In this document: positions 25,098 to 34,410 of the stretch, in pieces
Position numbering within the stretch: position 1 is the first letter of the stretch
Layout of the letters: the number at the start of each line of letters is the position of its first letter
DNA from: Parahoeflea halophila
Lineage (GTDB): Bacteria; Pseudomonadota; Alphaproteobacteria; Rhizobiales; Rhizobiaceae
Reading direction: 5' to 3'
Assembly: GCF_900220985.1 (NCBI RefSeq)
Contig: NZ_OCPC01000003.1
Location: 310,001-374,000, forward strand
Length of the DNA: 64,000 bases
The notes under the pieces: model-generated
What the model was told of the DNA's origin: nothing
Databases searched by the model: none
Seen by the model: the letters and a program-made list of their open reading frames with translations, nothing else
Translations under genes and position numbers: made by a program

Positions 25098-25415
25098 GGC
25101 AGGGTCTTTGTTCGAGGTCCACCATCAAAACAGAAACGAACGTAGCATGAAACAAAACAGGGCGCCACGCACAGCGCGTGCAAGTATCAAACGCGACAAC
25201 AAGTACAACGAACCCAGGCACTTACACCTGACGCCGCTCGCAATTTCCGGACAGGAAGACGTCTCGCGCCTGAACGGCTGCATTTCTTGAGTTCGACAAC
25301 CTTGCCGCTCCCGCTTAACTTACCACCCCGCAAGAAACGATTTCGGCCCCAGGAAACCGCACACAGAAAAGGCGGCCCGCAAGCCGCCTTCAATTTGCGC
25401 GTTCCTGTGGCTCTG
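25098..25415. other. 318-base intergenic region between a radical SAM gene and degP
   Basis: No supported gene. The 5' part is the upstream region of the radical SAM gene; the 3' end holds the degP terminator (25365-25388). Sequence is mildly AT-rich near 25100-25200 with nothing else recognised. Confidence 0.5.
25365..25388 (-). terminator. Intrinsic terminator downstream of degP
   Basis: On the minus strand GGCGGC TTGCGG GCCGCC is followed by TTTTC, 27 bases past the degP stop codon. It closes the thyA-to-degP gene cluster. Confidence 0.75.
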
Positions 25416-26891
<1,476 letters not shown>

Positions 26892-26995
26892 CAAGATGGT
26901 CTCCTTCGGGAAGCTCTGACTATGCAGTTTGCAACAACTTACGGCGCAATTCCATCCGGTCCAGTCACGTGTTCGTCATGGCGCTAAAACTGCGG

Positions 26996-27184
26996 TCAGG
27001 AGAGCCGCGCCAGGTAGACCAGACCGACGCCGATCGCCAGCGCGACAACGCCGAACAGCCTCAATTGCTCGTCGCCGAGCTTGGGCAGTTCCTCCGCCAG
27101 ACGGCGGATAAAGGAAGGGGCCAGCGCATAGGCCAGCCCCTCCACTACAAGCACAAGGCCGACCGCCAGAAAGAACATGCCCAC
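26996..27184 (-). CDS. DUF2065 small inner-membrane protein
   Basis: A 62-residue protein with two transmembrane helices (FFLAVGLVLVVEGLAYALAP and FGVVALAIGVGLVYLA), matching DUF2065. It follows hflC by 14 bases. This position is conserved in many proteobacteria and suggests a part in the HflKC complex, but no function is known. GTG 27184 has AAAGGGG at a suitable distance; ATG 27178 is an alternative. Confidence 0.8.
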   Translation of the reverse strand: MGMFFLAVGLVLVVEGLAYALAPSFIRRLAEELPKLGDEQLRLFGVVALAIGVGLVYLARLS

Positions 27185-27198
27185 TGGCGACCCCTTTA

Positions 27199-28170
27199 TC
27201 AGTTTCCAGAGGCAGCAGGCGTCTGTGTCGACGATGCCTCTGGTGCTGCGGGGGACGCTGCTTCAGACGATGCCGCAGCCGCTGGCGCATTGCCGCCCGC
27301 CGCATTGTTGAAGTAGCGGAAGAACTCAGATGTCGGCGACAGCACCATGGTGGTGCCGCTGTCGGCGAGCGCATCGTTGTAAGCGTTCATCGAGCGATAG
27401 AACTCGAAGAATTCCGCATCCTTGGAAAAGGCTTCGGCGAAGATACGGTTGCGTTCACCATCGCCCTCGCCTCGGATGATTTCAGCATCACGGGCCGCTT
27501 CGGAGACGATCTCGACAACCTGACGGTCGGCGATGGCGCGGATACGCTGGGCAGCCTCGTTACCACGTGCGCGGATCAGTTCGGCTTCGGCAAGGCGCTC
27601 GGCCTTCATCCGCTCGAAGGTCTGCTGCGAAACTTCCTGCGTCAGGTCGGTACGGCGGATACGAACATCATCGATACGCAGGCCGAGCGATTCCGCTTCG
27701 GCACGAAGCTGGTCGCGGACTTCCCGCATCATCGATGTGCGTTCTTCGGACAACGCTGCCTCAAATCCGCGCAGACCGTAAACGGTACGCAGAGCCGAGT
27801 TCAGACGGGTACGGAGCCGGGATTCGGCTGCGACCAGATCGCCGGAGACGGTTTCGCGGAAGCGGCGAGCATCGGTGATCTTGTAGAGCACGAATGCATC
27901 GACTTCGTAGAACTTGCCGCCGGACACCTGAACGCGGATGTTTTCCAGATCGAAGCGCAGCACGCGGTCTTCGACATATTGCACCGTGTCGGCATCGATG
28001 AAGGCGAAAGGCAGCTTGAAGTAGAGACCGGGTTCGGTCTTCACATCCTGGATCTCACCGAAGCGGACAACGATGGCCTGCTGGCGCTCGTTGACGACGA
28101 AGATCGACGACCAGACGATGAAGGCGATAACGGCAAGGATAATGCCGATGATTGGAAGACGATTAGCCAT
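27199..28170 (-). CDS. hflC: HflC, SPFH-family modulator of FtsH
   Basis: A 323-residue type II membrane protein: one N-terminal helix (LPIIGIILAVIAFIVW), an SPFH/band 7 domain in the periplasm (about 25-190), and a long coiled coil (ERMKAERLAEAELIRARGNEAAQRIRAIADRQ). With HflK it forms a cage that controls the FtsH protease. The ~40-residue Ala/Ser/Pro-rich tail (AAASSEAASPAAPEASS) is longer than in E. coli. The start codon overlaps the hflK stop as TAATG. Confidence 0.95.
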   Translation of the reverse strand: MANRLPIIGIILAVIAFIVWSSIFVVNERQQAIVVRFGEIQDVKTEPGLYFKLPFAFIDADTVQYVEDRVLRFDLENIRVQVSGGKFYEVDAFVLYKITDARRFRETVSGDLVAAESRLRTRLNSALRTVYGLRGFEAALSEERTSMMREVRDQLRAEAESLGLRIDDVRIRRTDLTQEVSQQTFERMKAERLAEAELIRARGNEAAQRIRAIADRQVVEIVSEAARDAEIIRGEGDGERNRIFAEAFSKDAEFFEFYRSMNAYNDALADSGTTMVLSPTSEFFRYFNNAAGGNAPAAAASSEAASPAAPEASSTQTPAASGN

Positions 28171-29282
28171 TAATTGTTGCCTCCGGCATTCTTGCGGACT
28201 TCAGGCAGGGGCAGATAGGGCACCACGCCCGTACCAGCGCCGTCCTGGCTGATGATCACCTTTTCAGAACCGCCGAGAACCCTTTCGAGGGTCTCGAGGT
28301 AGAGACGCGAACGGGTGACTTCCGGAGCCTTGGCATATTCTTCGTAGACCGAGAGGAAGCGGCCTGCTTCACCGGTCGCCTCGTTGACGACCCGGTCCTT
28401 GTAGGCAGAAGCTTCTTCGCGGAGCTGGGCGCCTTCACCACGGGCCTGACCGAGCTTCTGGTTGGCATACTGGTTGGCTTCCTCGACGAAGCGGTCTTCG
28501 TCCTGCTCAGCGCGCTGCACCTCGTCAAAGGCGTCGGCCACTTCCCGCGGCGGTGCCGCATCCTCGATCGAAACCTGATTGACGACGATCCCCGACGGGA
28601 AGGTGTCCATCGTACTCTGCATAATGGACTGGACCTCAGCGGCGATGGCTTCACGATTGTCTCGGAAAATGTCCTGCGCCGGACGGCGTCCGACCACCTC
28701 GCGCATGGCGCTTTCGGCGACCTGGCGCAGCGTGTCTTCGGGACGGGCGATGTTGAACAGGAAGGCTTTCGGGTCCTGAACCGCGTAAAGCACCTTGAAC
28801 TCGACATCGACAATGTTCTGGTCGCCCGACAGCATCAGGCCGTCGCTGGAGCCGGTGCGGGACGAGCCGCCGGTGTCCATCTCGCGTTCAACGATGGTGG
28901 CCAGTTCGACTGTTTCGAAGGGCCAGAAGATCATGTGAAGACCCGGCTGGGAAATCTCGTCCTTGGGCTTGCCGAAACGCAGCTCGACGCCACGCTCATC
29001 CGGCTGCACCGTGTAGATCGACTGCATCAGCCAGAGGCCTGCGAGGCCAAGAACAACCAGCAGAACGATCATTTTCGAACTGCCGCCACCGCCGCCACCG
29101 CCGGGGATGGCCTGGCGCAGCTTGTCCTGGCCGCGCCGGATCAGTTCCTCGAGATCCGGCGGATTGCCGCCACCGCGTGGTGGCTGGGGACCCTTGCCCC
29201 ATGGCCCCTGATTGTTTCCTCCCCCATTGCCGCCGCCGCCCCAAGGGCCGCCGCCGCCTCCGTTTTGATTGCTCCAGGGCAT
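28170..29282 (-). CDS. hflK: HflK, SPFH-family modulator of FtsH
   Basis: A 370-residue partner of HflC. The cytoplasmic N-terminus is extremely Gly/Asn/Trp-rich (about residues 5-40), followed by one transmembrane helix (IVLLVVLGLAGLWLMQSIYTV, about 72-93) and the SPFH domain with coiled coil (ANQKLGQARGEGAQLREEASAYKDRVVNEATGEAGRFLSVYEEYAKAPEVTRSRLYLETLERV). The start MPWSNQNGGGGG is the family norm and has GAGGT upstream; a longer frame to 29378 is not used. Confidence 0.95.
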   Translation of the reverse strand: MPWSNQNGGGGGPWGGGGNGGGNNQGPWGKGPQPPRGGGNPPDLEELIRRGQDKLRQAIPGGGGGGGSSKMIVLLVVLGLAGLWLMQSIYTVQPDERGVELRFGKPKDEISQPGLHMIFWPFETVELATIVEREMDTGGSSRTGSSDGLMLSGDQNIVDVEFKVLYAVQDPKAFLFNIARPEDTLRQVAESAMREVVGRRPAQDIFRDNREAIAAEVQSIMQSTMDTFPSGIVVNQVSIEDAAPPREVADAFDEVQRAEQDEDRFVEEANQYANQKLGQARGEGAQLREEASAYKDRVVNEATGEAGRFLSVYEEYAKAPEVTRSRLYLETLERVLGGSEKVIISQDGAGTGVVPYLPLPEVRKNAGGNN

Positions 29283-29425
29283 CAATACCTCTTTCCAAAC
29301 CGTGTTATGGCACGCCCCGGATCCTTGCCGGAGTACGCACGTTGTCCTCGTTATAGGTATCGCTTGCAGCGCTTTCAACGCGGCAGTGCCACATACGGGG
29401 CGGATTGACGCTTATTCGTGCCGAA

Positions 29426-29953
29426 TTATCGGTCCCGCCGGCGCCAGACCGCAAAACGGACCGAATGGCTGTCCTTTTCGGTCTTCACCGGTTCCGAAAG
29501 GCTGATCCTTTTCCACAGGCTCGAATCAATATCAGGAAAGACGGTGTCGCCCTCAATCTCGGCATCGACCTCGGTTAGGTTGAGTTCGTCGGCGCGGCCG
29601 ATGGCCTGGGCATAGATCTGGCCGCCACCAATGACCGAGACCTGGCGGGAGCCTGACTGTTGCGCATGGCTGTGCGCAAGCCTCAGAGCTCCGTCGAGAC
29701 TGTCGACCGTCTCAATGCCGTCAGCCGTAAAGCCCGAGCGGGAGACAACAATGTTGGCCCGACCCGGCAGCGGCTTGCCGATAGAGTGGTAGGTCTTGCG
29801 GCCCATGATCACCGGTGTGCCCAGTGTGACCGCCTTGAAATGTTTGAGATCTGAGGGCAACCGCCACGGCATGTCCCCGTCCCTGCCAATCACGCCGTTT
29901 TTCGCATGGGCTGCGACCAGGACAATCTTTACGTCGGCGTCAGCGTCCGTCAT
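29426..29953 (-). CDS. folA: Dihydrofolate reductase
   Basis: A 175-residue type I DHFR that reduces dihydrofolate to tetrahydrofolate with NADPH. Seen: VLVAAHAKNGVIGRDGDMPWRLPSDLKHF (substrate pocket, about 11-40; the acidic active-site residue is D37 in PSDLKHF), VIMGRKTYHSIGKPLPGR and VIGGGQIYAQAI for NADPH. It lies eight bases after thyA, whose product it recycles, so the two are co-transcribed. Confidence 0.95.
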   Translation of the reverse strand: MTDADADVKIVLVAAHAKNGVIGRDGDMPWRLPSDLKHFKAVTLGTPVIMGRKTYHSIGKPLPGRANIVVSRSGFTADGIETVDSLDGALRLAHSHAQQSGSRQVSVIGGGQIYAQAIGRADELNLTEVDAEIEGDTVFPDIDSSLWKRISLSEPVKTEKDSHSVRFAVWRRRDR

Positions 29954-29961
29954 CTATCTGG

Positions 29962-30756
29962 TCACACCGCAATAGGGGCGGAAATCGCCGGGTGCGGATC
30001 GTAACCCTCGAGCTTGAAATCCTCATAGGTGAAGGCGAACAGGTCTGTGATGGCGGGATTGATCTGCATCACCGGCAAGGCGCGTGCGTCGCGCGACAGC
30101 TGCAGGCGGGCCTGGTCGAAATGGTTCTTGTAGAGATGCGCGTCGCCCAGCGTGTGGACAAAGGCGCCCGGCCTGAGACCGGTTACCTGGGCTACCATCA
30201 TGGTCAGAAGCGCGTAGGAGGCGATGTTGAACGGCACGCCAAGGAAGATGTCGGCGGAGCGCTGATAGAGCTGGCAGGAAAGCTTGCCGTCGGCGACGTA
30301 GAACTGGAACAGGCAGTGGCAGGGCGGCAGCGCCATGTTGTCGACCTCCGCCGGGTTCCAGGCGGTGACGATATGGCGGCGCGAGGCCGGATTGGCCTTT
30401 ATCTGGCGAACGACGCCTGCGATCTGGTCGATGGTGGTGCCATCGGGCGCCGGCCAGGAACGCCATTGTGCGCCATAGACGGGGCCGAGATCACCGTTCT
30501 CGTCGGCCCATTCATCCCAGATCGAAACGCCGTTTGCCTTGAGGTAGCCGATATTGGTGTCGCCCTTGAGAAACCACAGGAGCTCGTGAACGATCGAGCG
30601 CAAATGCAGTTTCTTGGTGGTCAGCACCGGGAAACCGGCCGAAAGATCGAACCGCATCTGGTGGCCGAAGATGCTGCGCGTGCCGGTGCCGGTGCGGTCG
30701 TCGCGGTCGGAGCCCTGGTCGAGAACAAGGCGCAAAAGGTCGTGATACTGCTGCAT
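29962..30756 (-). CDS. thyA: Thymidylate synthase
   Basis: A 264-residue homodimeric enzyme converting dUMP and methylene-THF to dTMP and DHF. The nucleophile is in [12 protein letters not shown] (about C146), phosphate-binding [10 protein letters not shown] is present, and [20 protein letters not shown] with [11 protein letters not shown] are conserved. The length equals the E. coli enzyme. Followed directly by folA; ahead of hflK-hflC. Confidence 0.97.
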   Translation of the reverse strand: MQQYHDLLRLVLDQGSDRDDRTGTGTRSIFGHQMRFDLSAGFPVLTTKKLHLRSIVHELLWFLKGDTNIGYLKANGVSIWDEWADENGDLGPVYGAQWRSWPAPDGTTIDQIAGVVRQIKANPASRRHIVTAWNPAEVDNMALPPCHCLFQFYVADGKLSCQLYQRSADIFLGVPFNIASYALLTMMVAQVTGLRPGAFVHTLGDAHLYKNHFDQARLQLSRDARALPVMQINPAITDLFAFTYEDFKLEGYDPHPAISAPIAV

Positions 30757-30942
30757 GGCCGCCGCTTGATGATTCGAGGAAGTGCGATCCTAGCCGAGTT
30801 GGACGCTGGCTTAAACGCCGCAGGCCGGTTATCCCCTCTCCAGAGACGCGACCACTTGGCACTTTGAGTCCGGCCTTTTTCGCAAAGCTCTGTTTTACCA
30901 GATGTATCACCAGCTGCTGAAACAGGATCGGGCGGTTCGCGT

Positions 30943-32103
30943 CTAGCTGCGGTCGAGCACTTCCACGGCGAGAATGGTCGGCAGATGCCGGGCGATCTCG
31001 TTCCAGCTGTCGCCTTCATCCAGGCTGGCAAAGACGGAGCCCGAGTTGGTGCCGAAATAGATCCCGGCCGGATCGTGCGTGTCTCCCGCCATCGCCTGTC
31101 GCAGCACGGTGAAATAGCACGCTTGCTGCGGCAGGCCATCGCGCAGATCCTGCCAGCTCTGCCCGCCATCGCGCGAGCGCCAGACCGCGGCTGCGGCATC
31201 GGGCGGATAGCGGCCTTGGCTGTCGCCATTAAGTGGCAGCGTCCAGATGGTATGCGGATCGCGCGGATGCACCCGGATCGGAAAGCCGAAGCTGGACGGC
31301 AGCCCTTCGGTAATGTCGTCCCAGTTGCGTCCGCCATCCGCCGAACGCCAGACGCCGTGATGATTCTGCTGGTAGAGAAGATCCGCCACGCCCGGCGCAC
31401 GCATCATGTTGTGGACGCAATGGCCGATCTCGCCATCGCGCGGCCCCGCTGGATGATCATGCTTAGCGCAACCGTCGGCGTTGGAAAGCCGGTTGCGCCG
31501 CTCCCAGCTGACGCCGCCGTCCTCTGTGGCAAAGACGCCTGCCGCCGATATGCCGATCCAGAGCTTTGTCGAATCGGAGGGATCGGAGACGATGGTGTGA
31601 AGCACCAGCCCGGCGGCCCCGGGGTTCCAGTTTTCGGCCGACGGGTGGTTCGTCAGGCTTTCTATCCTGTGCCAGCTCTGGCCGCCATCCCGGCTTGCAA
31701 GCAGGCCCGCGGGCTTTGTGCCAGCATAAAGCGTGCCGTGCGCATATCCAAGTGACCACACCTGCGAGAAGGTGTCGGCGAAAGGCAGCGGCTCGGCGGT
31801 CCAGCCGATCATGGCGGCAAAATCCGCGTCATTTGCGGCCCAGTCATCCATGGAGCCGCGGCTCAGGCGCGTGAGCTGCCAGCTTTCACCGCCATCCCGA
31901 GACCTCCAAATGCCGGCGCCGTTCCAGTCGCCACCCCCGGCTGCCCAAAGGTTGCCGCTCACCGGGTCGCCGATGATGTGATTTATCGGCCAGCCATCGC
32001 AGAATGGTCCGTTGACAGCCCAGCCGTCATGATCATCGTTGCCAGAGACAAGGAAGGCGCCCTTGGTGGTGCCGACGAGGATTGTCACGCTGCGAGAAGA
32101 CAT
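30943..32103 (-). CDS. BNR-repeat (sialidase/VPS10-like) beta-propeller protein
   Basis: A 386-residue protein with six Asp-box repeats: SRDGGESWQ, SRDGGQSWH, TEDGGVSWE, SADGGRNWD, SRDGGQSWQ and a degenerate SLDEGDSWN, each ending a beta-hairpin blade. It starts VTILVGTTKGAFLV and has no signal peptide, so it is predicted cytoplasmic, unlike true sialidases. No catalytic sialidase arginine triad is recognisable. The family is widespread and annotated only as WD40/YVTN/BNR-like; function unknown. It stands alone between thyA and a DUF2853 gene. Confidence 0.8.
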   Translation of the reverse strand: MSSRSVTILVGTTKGAFLVSGNDDHDGWAVNGPFCDGWPINHIIGDPVSGNLWAAGGGDWNGAGIWRSRDGGESWQLTRLSRGSMDDWAANDADFAAMIGWTAEPLPFADTFSQVWSLGYAHGTLYAGTKPAGLLASRDGGQSWHRIESLTNHPSAENWNPGAAGLVLHTIVSDPSDSTKLWIGISAAGVFATEDGGVSWERRNRLSNADGCAKHDHPAGPRDGEIGHCVHNMMRAPGVADLLYQQNHHGVWRSADGGRNWDDITEGLPSSFGFPIRVHPRDPHTIWTLPLNGDSQGRYPPDAAAAVWRSRDGGQSWQDLRDGLPQQACYFTVLRQAMAGDTHDPAGIYFGTNSGSVFASLDEGDSWNEIARHLPTILAVEVLDRS

Positions 32104-32208
32104 CTAGGTGCGCTCCATCAAGCTTCGCGCAGGTTATCATCGCGCCGCCTTATTGCCTAGTAACGCTCGCAGGCACGGGAAGCGGCAGGGATCGTGTCAT
32201 GCATGCAG

Positions 32209-32248
32209 AAAAAGGCCCCGCCGCTGCAGCCTGCAGTGCGACGGGACC
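32209..32248 (-). terminator. Intrinsic terminator downstream of the DUF2853 gene
   Basis: On the minus strand GGTCCCGTCGC pairs (with G-U wobbles) with GCGGCGGGGCC across a short loop, followed by five T's. It lies about 20 bases past the DUF2853 stop codon. Confidence 0.75.
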
Positions 32249-32269
32249 TTGCAACACCCAGTCGACAGA

Positions 32270-32578
32270 TCAGAGATCGCCGAGCTTGCCGAGTTCCTTG
32301 GCGACCAGATAGTAGAAGGTAACGCGGGACTTGCTGTTGTCGGCCTGCATCATCTCGCAGACTTTGGCGACTGCATCGTCGGCAGCCTCACCGGTAACGC
32401 CGAGCTTCTTGCCGCACCATTTCTCCGAAACACGCGCGAGTTCCGAAGGATCAGAACAGGCAACCATTGAAGAGTCCCGGCTTCTGAGCGCAATGCCCAG
32501 GTGCTTGACGATCTTGTTGATGGTTTCGTCGGAAGCGCCGGCATCATATTTCTTCACATCGGCTGCGTAGTCGGTCAT
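32270..32578 (-). CDS. DUF2853 family protein
   Basis: A 102-residue soluble protein starting MTDYAADVKKYDAGASDETINKIVKHLGIALRSRDSSMVACSD, the DUF2853 pattern, with two cysteines (VACSD, KWCGKK) and a third (KVCEMM). Predicted mostly helical. Start 32578 has AAGGGGA upstream; a longer frame to 32674 lacks one. Its own terminator and no operon partner. Function unknown; a structure exists for the family but gives no activity. Confidence 0.8.
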   Translation of the reverse strand: MTDYAADVKKYDAGASDETINKIVKHLGIALRSRDSSMVACSDPSELARVSEKWCGKKLGVTGEAADDAVAKVCEMMQADNSKSRVTFYYLVAKELGKLGDL

Positions 32579-32732
32579 GGACAGTCCCCTTGTTGCTGGA
32601 AATAGGCCAACTCGAGCCGCATTCCGTTGGCAATTCAACGAGCGCATGTTTGGCATTGTAGCCGATGCTGTCAATAGCCATCCCTTTTCGATACCCCCTT
32701 TTCATCGGCTGACCGGCACCCTATATTAGGCA

Positions 32733-33090
32733 TGCTGCGAAAGCAGCTATGACAATAAACGAGCGCTGCAATAAACCATTCGGACCCGGGGGCGGTACCC
32801 GGCGCCTCCACCATGATCCGGCCTGTTGCCGGCAAGCGGCCCTAGCGGCCGGATGATGATGGGGGCGAAACAGGATCGACGAGGGTGTAAAGAGCGACTT
32901 TTTGTTCGGCATTGTACCACCGTTATCGGGCTAAACTTGTAGTTGCAAACGACAACTATGCGGAAGCTCGTCTCGCTGCCTAATGGCGGTGTGACACTTC
33001 AAATTAAGTCCTAGAGGGTCGCACTTCTAGGCGGGGTTCGGAGGTACCTGGCAACAGAAACCTCCACTTTCCCGACCTGCATGAAAGCCG
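32733..33090 (+). ncRNA. ssrA: tmRNA, circularly permuted two-piece form
   Basis: The gene is permuted: the acceptor piece comes first, the coding piece second. The acceptor piece ends at 32803-32813 with CGCCTCC, discriminator A and encoded CCA; its T-arm is CCGGG GGCGGTA CCCGG. The coding piece starts at 32861 with GGGGGCG, which pairs with CGCCTCC (one G-U) to rebuild the tRNA-like acceptor stem; 32814-32860 is the spacer removed during processing. The tag frame at 32945-32983 reads ANDNYAEARLAA then TAA. A TATATT at 32722-32727 is a likely -10. Ends are approximate (5' about 32733, 3' about 33085-33095). It rescues stalled ribosomes with SmpB (not encoded here) and marks products for ClpXP. 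Confidence 0.95.
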
Positions 33091-33315
33091 AGCGGACAGC
33101 CACTTTTCTCCTCTCACGCGGGATCAGCGGGTTGGCATCCCCTGAACGGTGCCATAATCGAACGATTATAGATGGTTTGGGGCATTATCCTGCAACATAG
33201 CTTTCATGGGCACCGGCTTTCCGGTAATAAAGCAGGATGAATCGGCGGCGAAAGACCGCGCACACAGATGAATTGCGGCCCACCGATCCGGGCCCAGACA
33301 GGAAAGAACGCGCAG

Positions 33316-33873
33316 ATGCCGCAGGACCACATTCGATACGACATTCTTGCCCAGGAAGCGCTGCGTGGCGTGATCCGCAAGGTGCTGTCCGAGGTTGCGG
33401 TGACCGGCTACCTGCCGGGCGACCATCATTTCTTCATCACCTTTCTCACCGACGCTTCGGGTGTGCGGATTTCGACAGCGCTCAAGGAGCGGTATCCGGA
33501 ACAGATGACCATCGTGGTGCAGCACCAGTTCTGGGATCTCAAGGTGACGGAATCGCTGTTCGAAATCGGCCTGTCTTTCTCCGACAAACCCGAAAAGCTG
33601 GTGGTGCCGTTCGCTGCGATACGCGGCTTTTACGACCCGTCGGTCAATTTCGAACTTGAGTTCGACACCGTGCTCGATGCCGCCGCCAATGACGGCGACG
33701 AAGACGACGAGCGTGGCGAACTGGCAGGCACGATCGAACGGCTGGTCGACCCGGCTTCGAAAGACGAGACAGCTGATTCCGCTGACGCGGGCGGCGATGA
33801 CACAAGCCCCGATGGCGAGAAAAAGCCCGGCGCAGATGTCGTCTCTCTCGATTCTTTCCGCAAGAAAAGCTGA
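33316..33873 (+). CDS. sspB: SspB, ClpXP adaptor for ssrA-tagged proteins (alpha type)
   Basis: A 185-residue adaptor. The folded substrate-binding domain spans about 1-125 (YDILAQEALRGVIRKVLSEV, GDHHFFITFLTDASGVRISTALKERYPEQMTIVVQHQFWDL, VPFAAIRGFYDPSVNF). A long acidic linker (NDGDEDDERGELAGTIE...) leads to a short C-terminal tail, KPGADVVSLDSFRKKS, the expected ClpX-docking end. It tethers tagged proteins to ClpX. It lies 230 bases downstream of the tmRNA gene whose tag it should recognise. Start MPQDHIRYD is the usual one; an upstream ATG at 33268 is unlikely. Confidence 0.93.
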   Translation: MPQDHIRYDILAQEALRGVIRKVLSEVAVTGYLPGDHHFFITFLTDASGVRISTALKERYPEQMTIVVQHQFWDLKVTESLFEIGLSFSDKPEKLVVPFAAIRGFYDPSVNFELEFDTVLDAAANDGDEDDERGELAGTIERLVDPASKDETADSADAGGDDTSPDGEKKPGADVVSLDSFRKKS

Positions 33874-33884
33874 CAGGCCGGCTG

Positions 33885-34079
33885 ATGAGCGGCGACGTGG
33901 TCAATTTGCGGATGGCGCGGAAGCGTCGCGACCGCACCGCTAAGGAAGCCGAAGCGGAACGCAACCGCTTTGAACACGGACGTTCAAAGGCCGAACGCGA
34001 CCTTGCCCGCGCACGCAACGAAAAAGCCGCGCGCGACCATGATGCGTCACGCCGCGAGCCCGGCGATGGCAGTTCCTGA
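33885..34079 (+). CDS. DUF4169 family small charged protein
   Basis: A 64-residue, highly charged helical protein: MSGDVVNLRMARKRRDRTAKEAEAERNRFEHGRSKAERDL..., with Arg/Glu/Ala heptad-like spacing through residue 50. The start VVNLRMARK is the DUF4169 signature. It begins 11 bases after sspB and is followed three bases later by a ribbon-helix-helix gene, a conserved Rhizobiales trio. Function unknown. Confidence 0.8.
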   Translation: MSGDVVNLRMARKRRDRTAKEAEAERNRFEHGRSKAERDLARARNEKAARDHDASRREPGDGSS

Positions 34080-34082
34080 GCC

Positions 34083-34343
34083 ATGGCCGGCGGTCAGATC
34101 CGCAAGCACTCGGTCAGCATCCGCGGACATCGCACCAGCATAACCCTCGAAGACGCCTTTATCGACGCTCTCAGGCAAATGGCCGAGGCGCGCGGCTTGG
34201 CGGTGGCAGCGCTGATTGCAGAAATAGACAGTTCACGTGCCTCGCAGGGTGCGGAGCCGGTCAACCTGTCGTCTGCAATCCGTGTTGCGGTGCTTGACTG
34301 GGCGCTCAGCAACGCTGGCGAGACATCCTCCACCACCACTTAA
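34083..34343 (+). CDS. Ribbon-helix-helix domain protein
   Basis: An 86-residue protein with RKHSVSIRGHRTSITLEDAFIDALRQMAEARGLAVAALIAEIDSSR: one beta strand followed by two helices, the RHH_4 (ribbon-helix-helix) pattern of small dimeric DNA-binding proteins. SAIRVAVLDWALS is the conserved C-terminal helix. Third in the sspB-DUF4169-RHH unit; target unknown, self-regulation is plausible. Confidence 0.8.
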   Translation: MAGGQIRKHSVSIRGHRTSITLEDAFIDALRQMAEARGLAVAALIAEIDSSRASQGAEPVNLSSAIRVAVLDWALSNAGETSSTTT

Positions 34344-34410
34344 GGCGAGACGGGAGCCTGGAGCTCGCAAAACCTCCAGTGGCGCGTCAAAGGCCAGATC
34401 GCCGCGCGGT

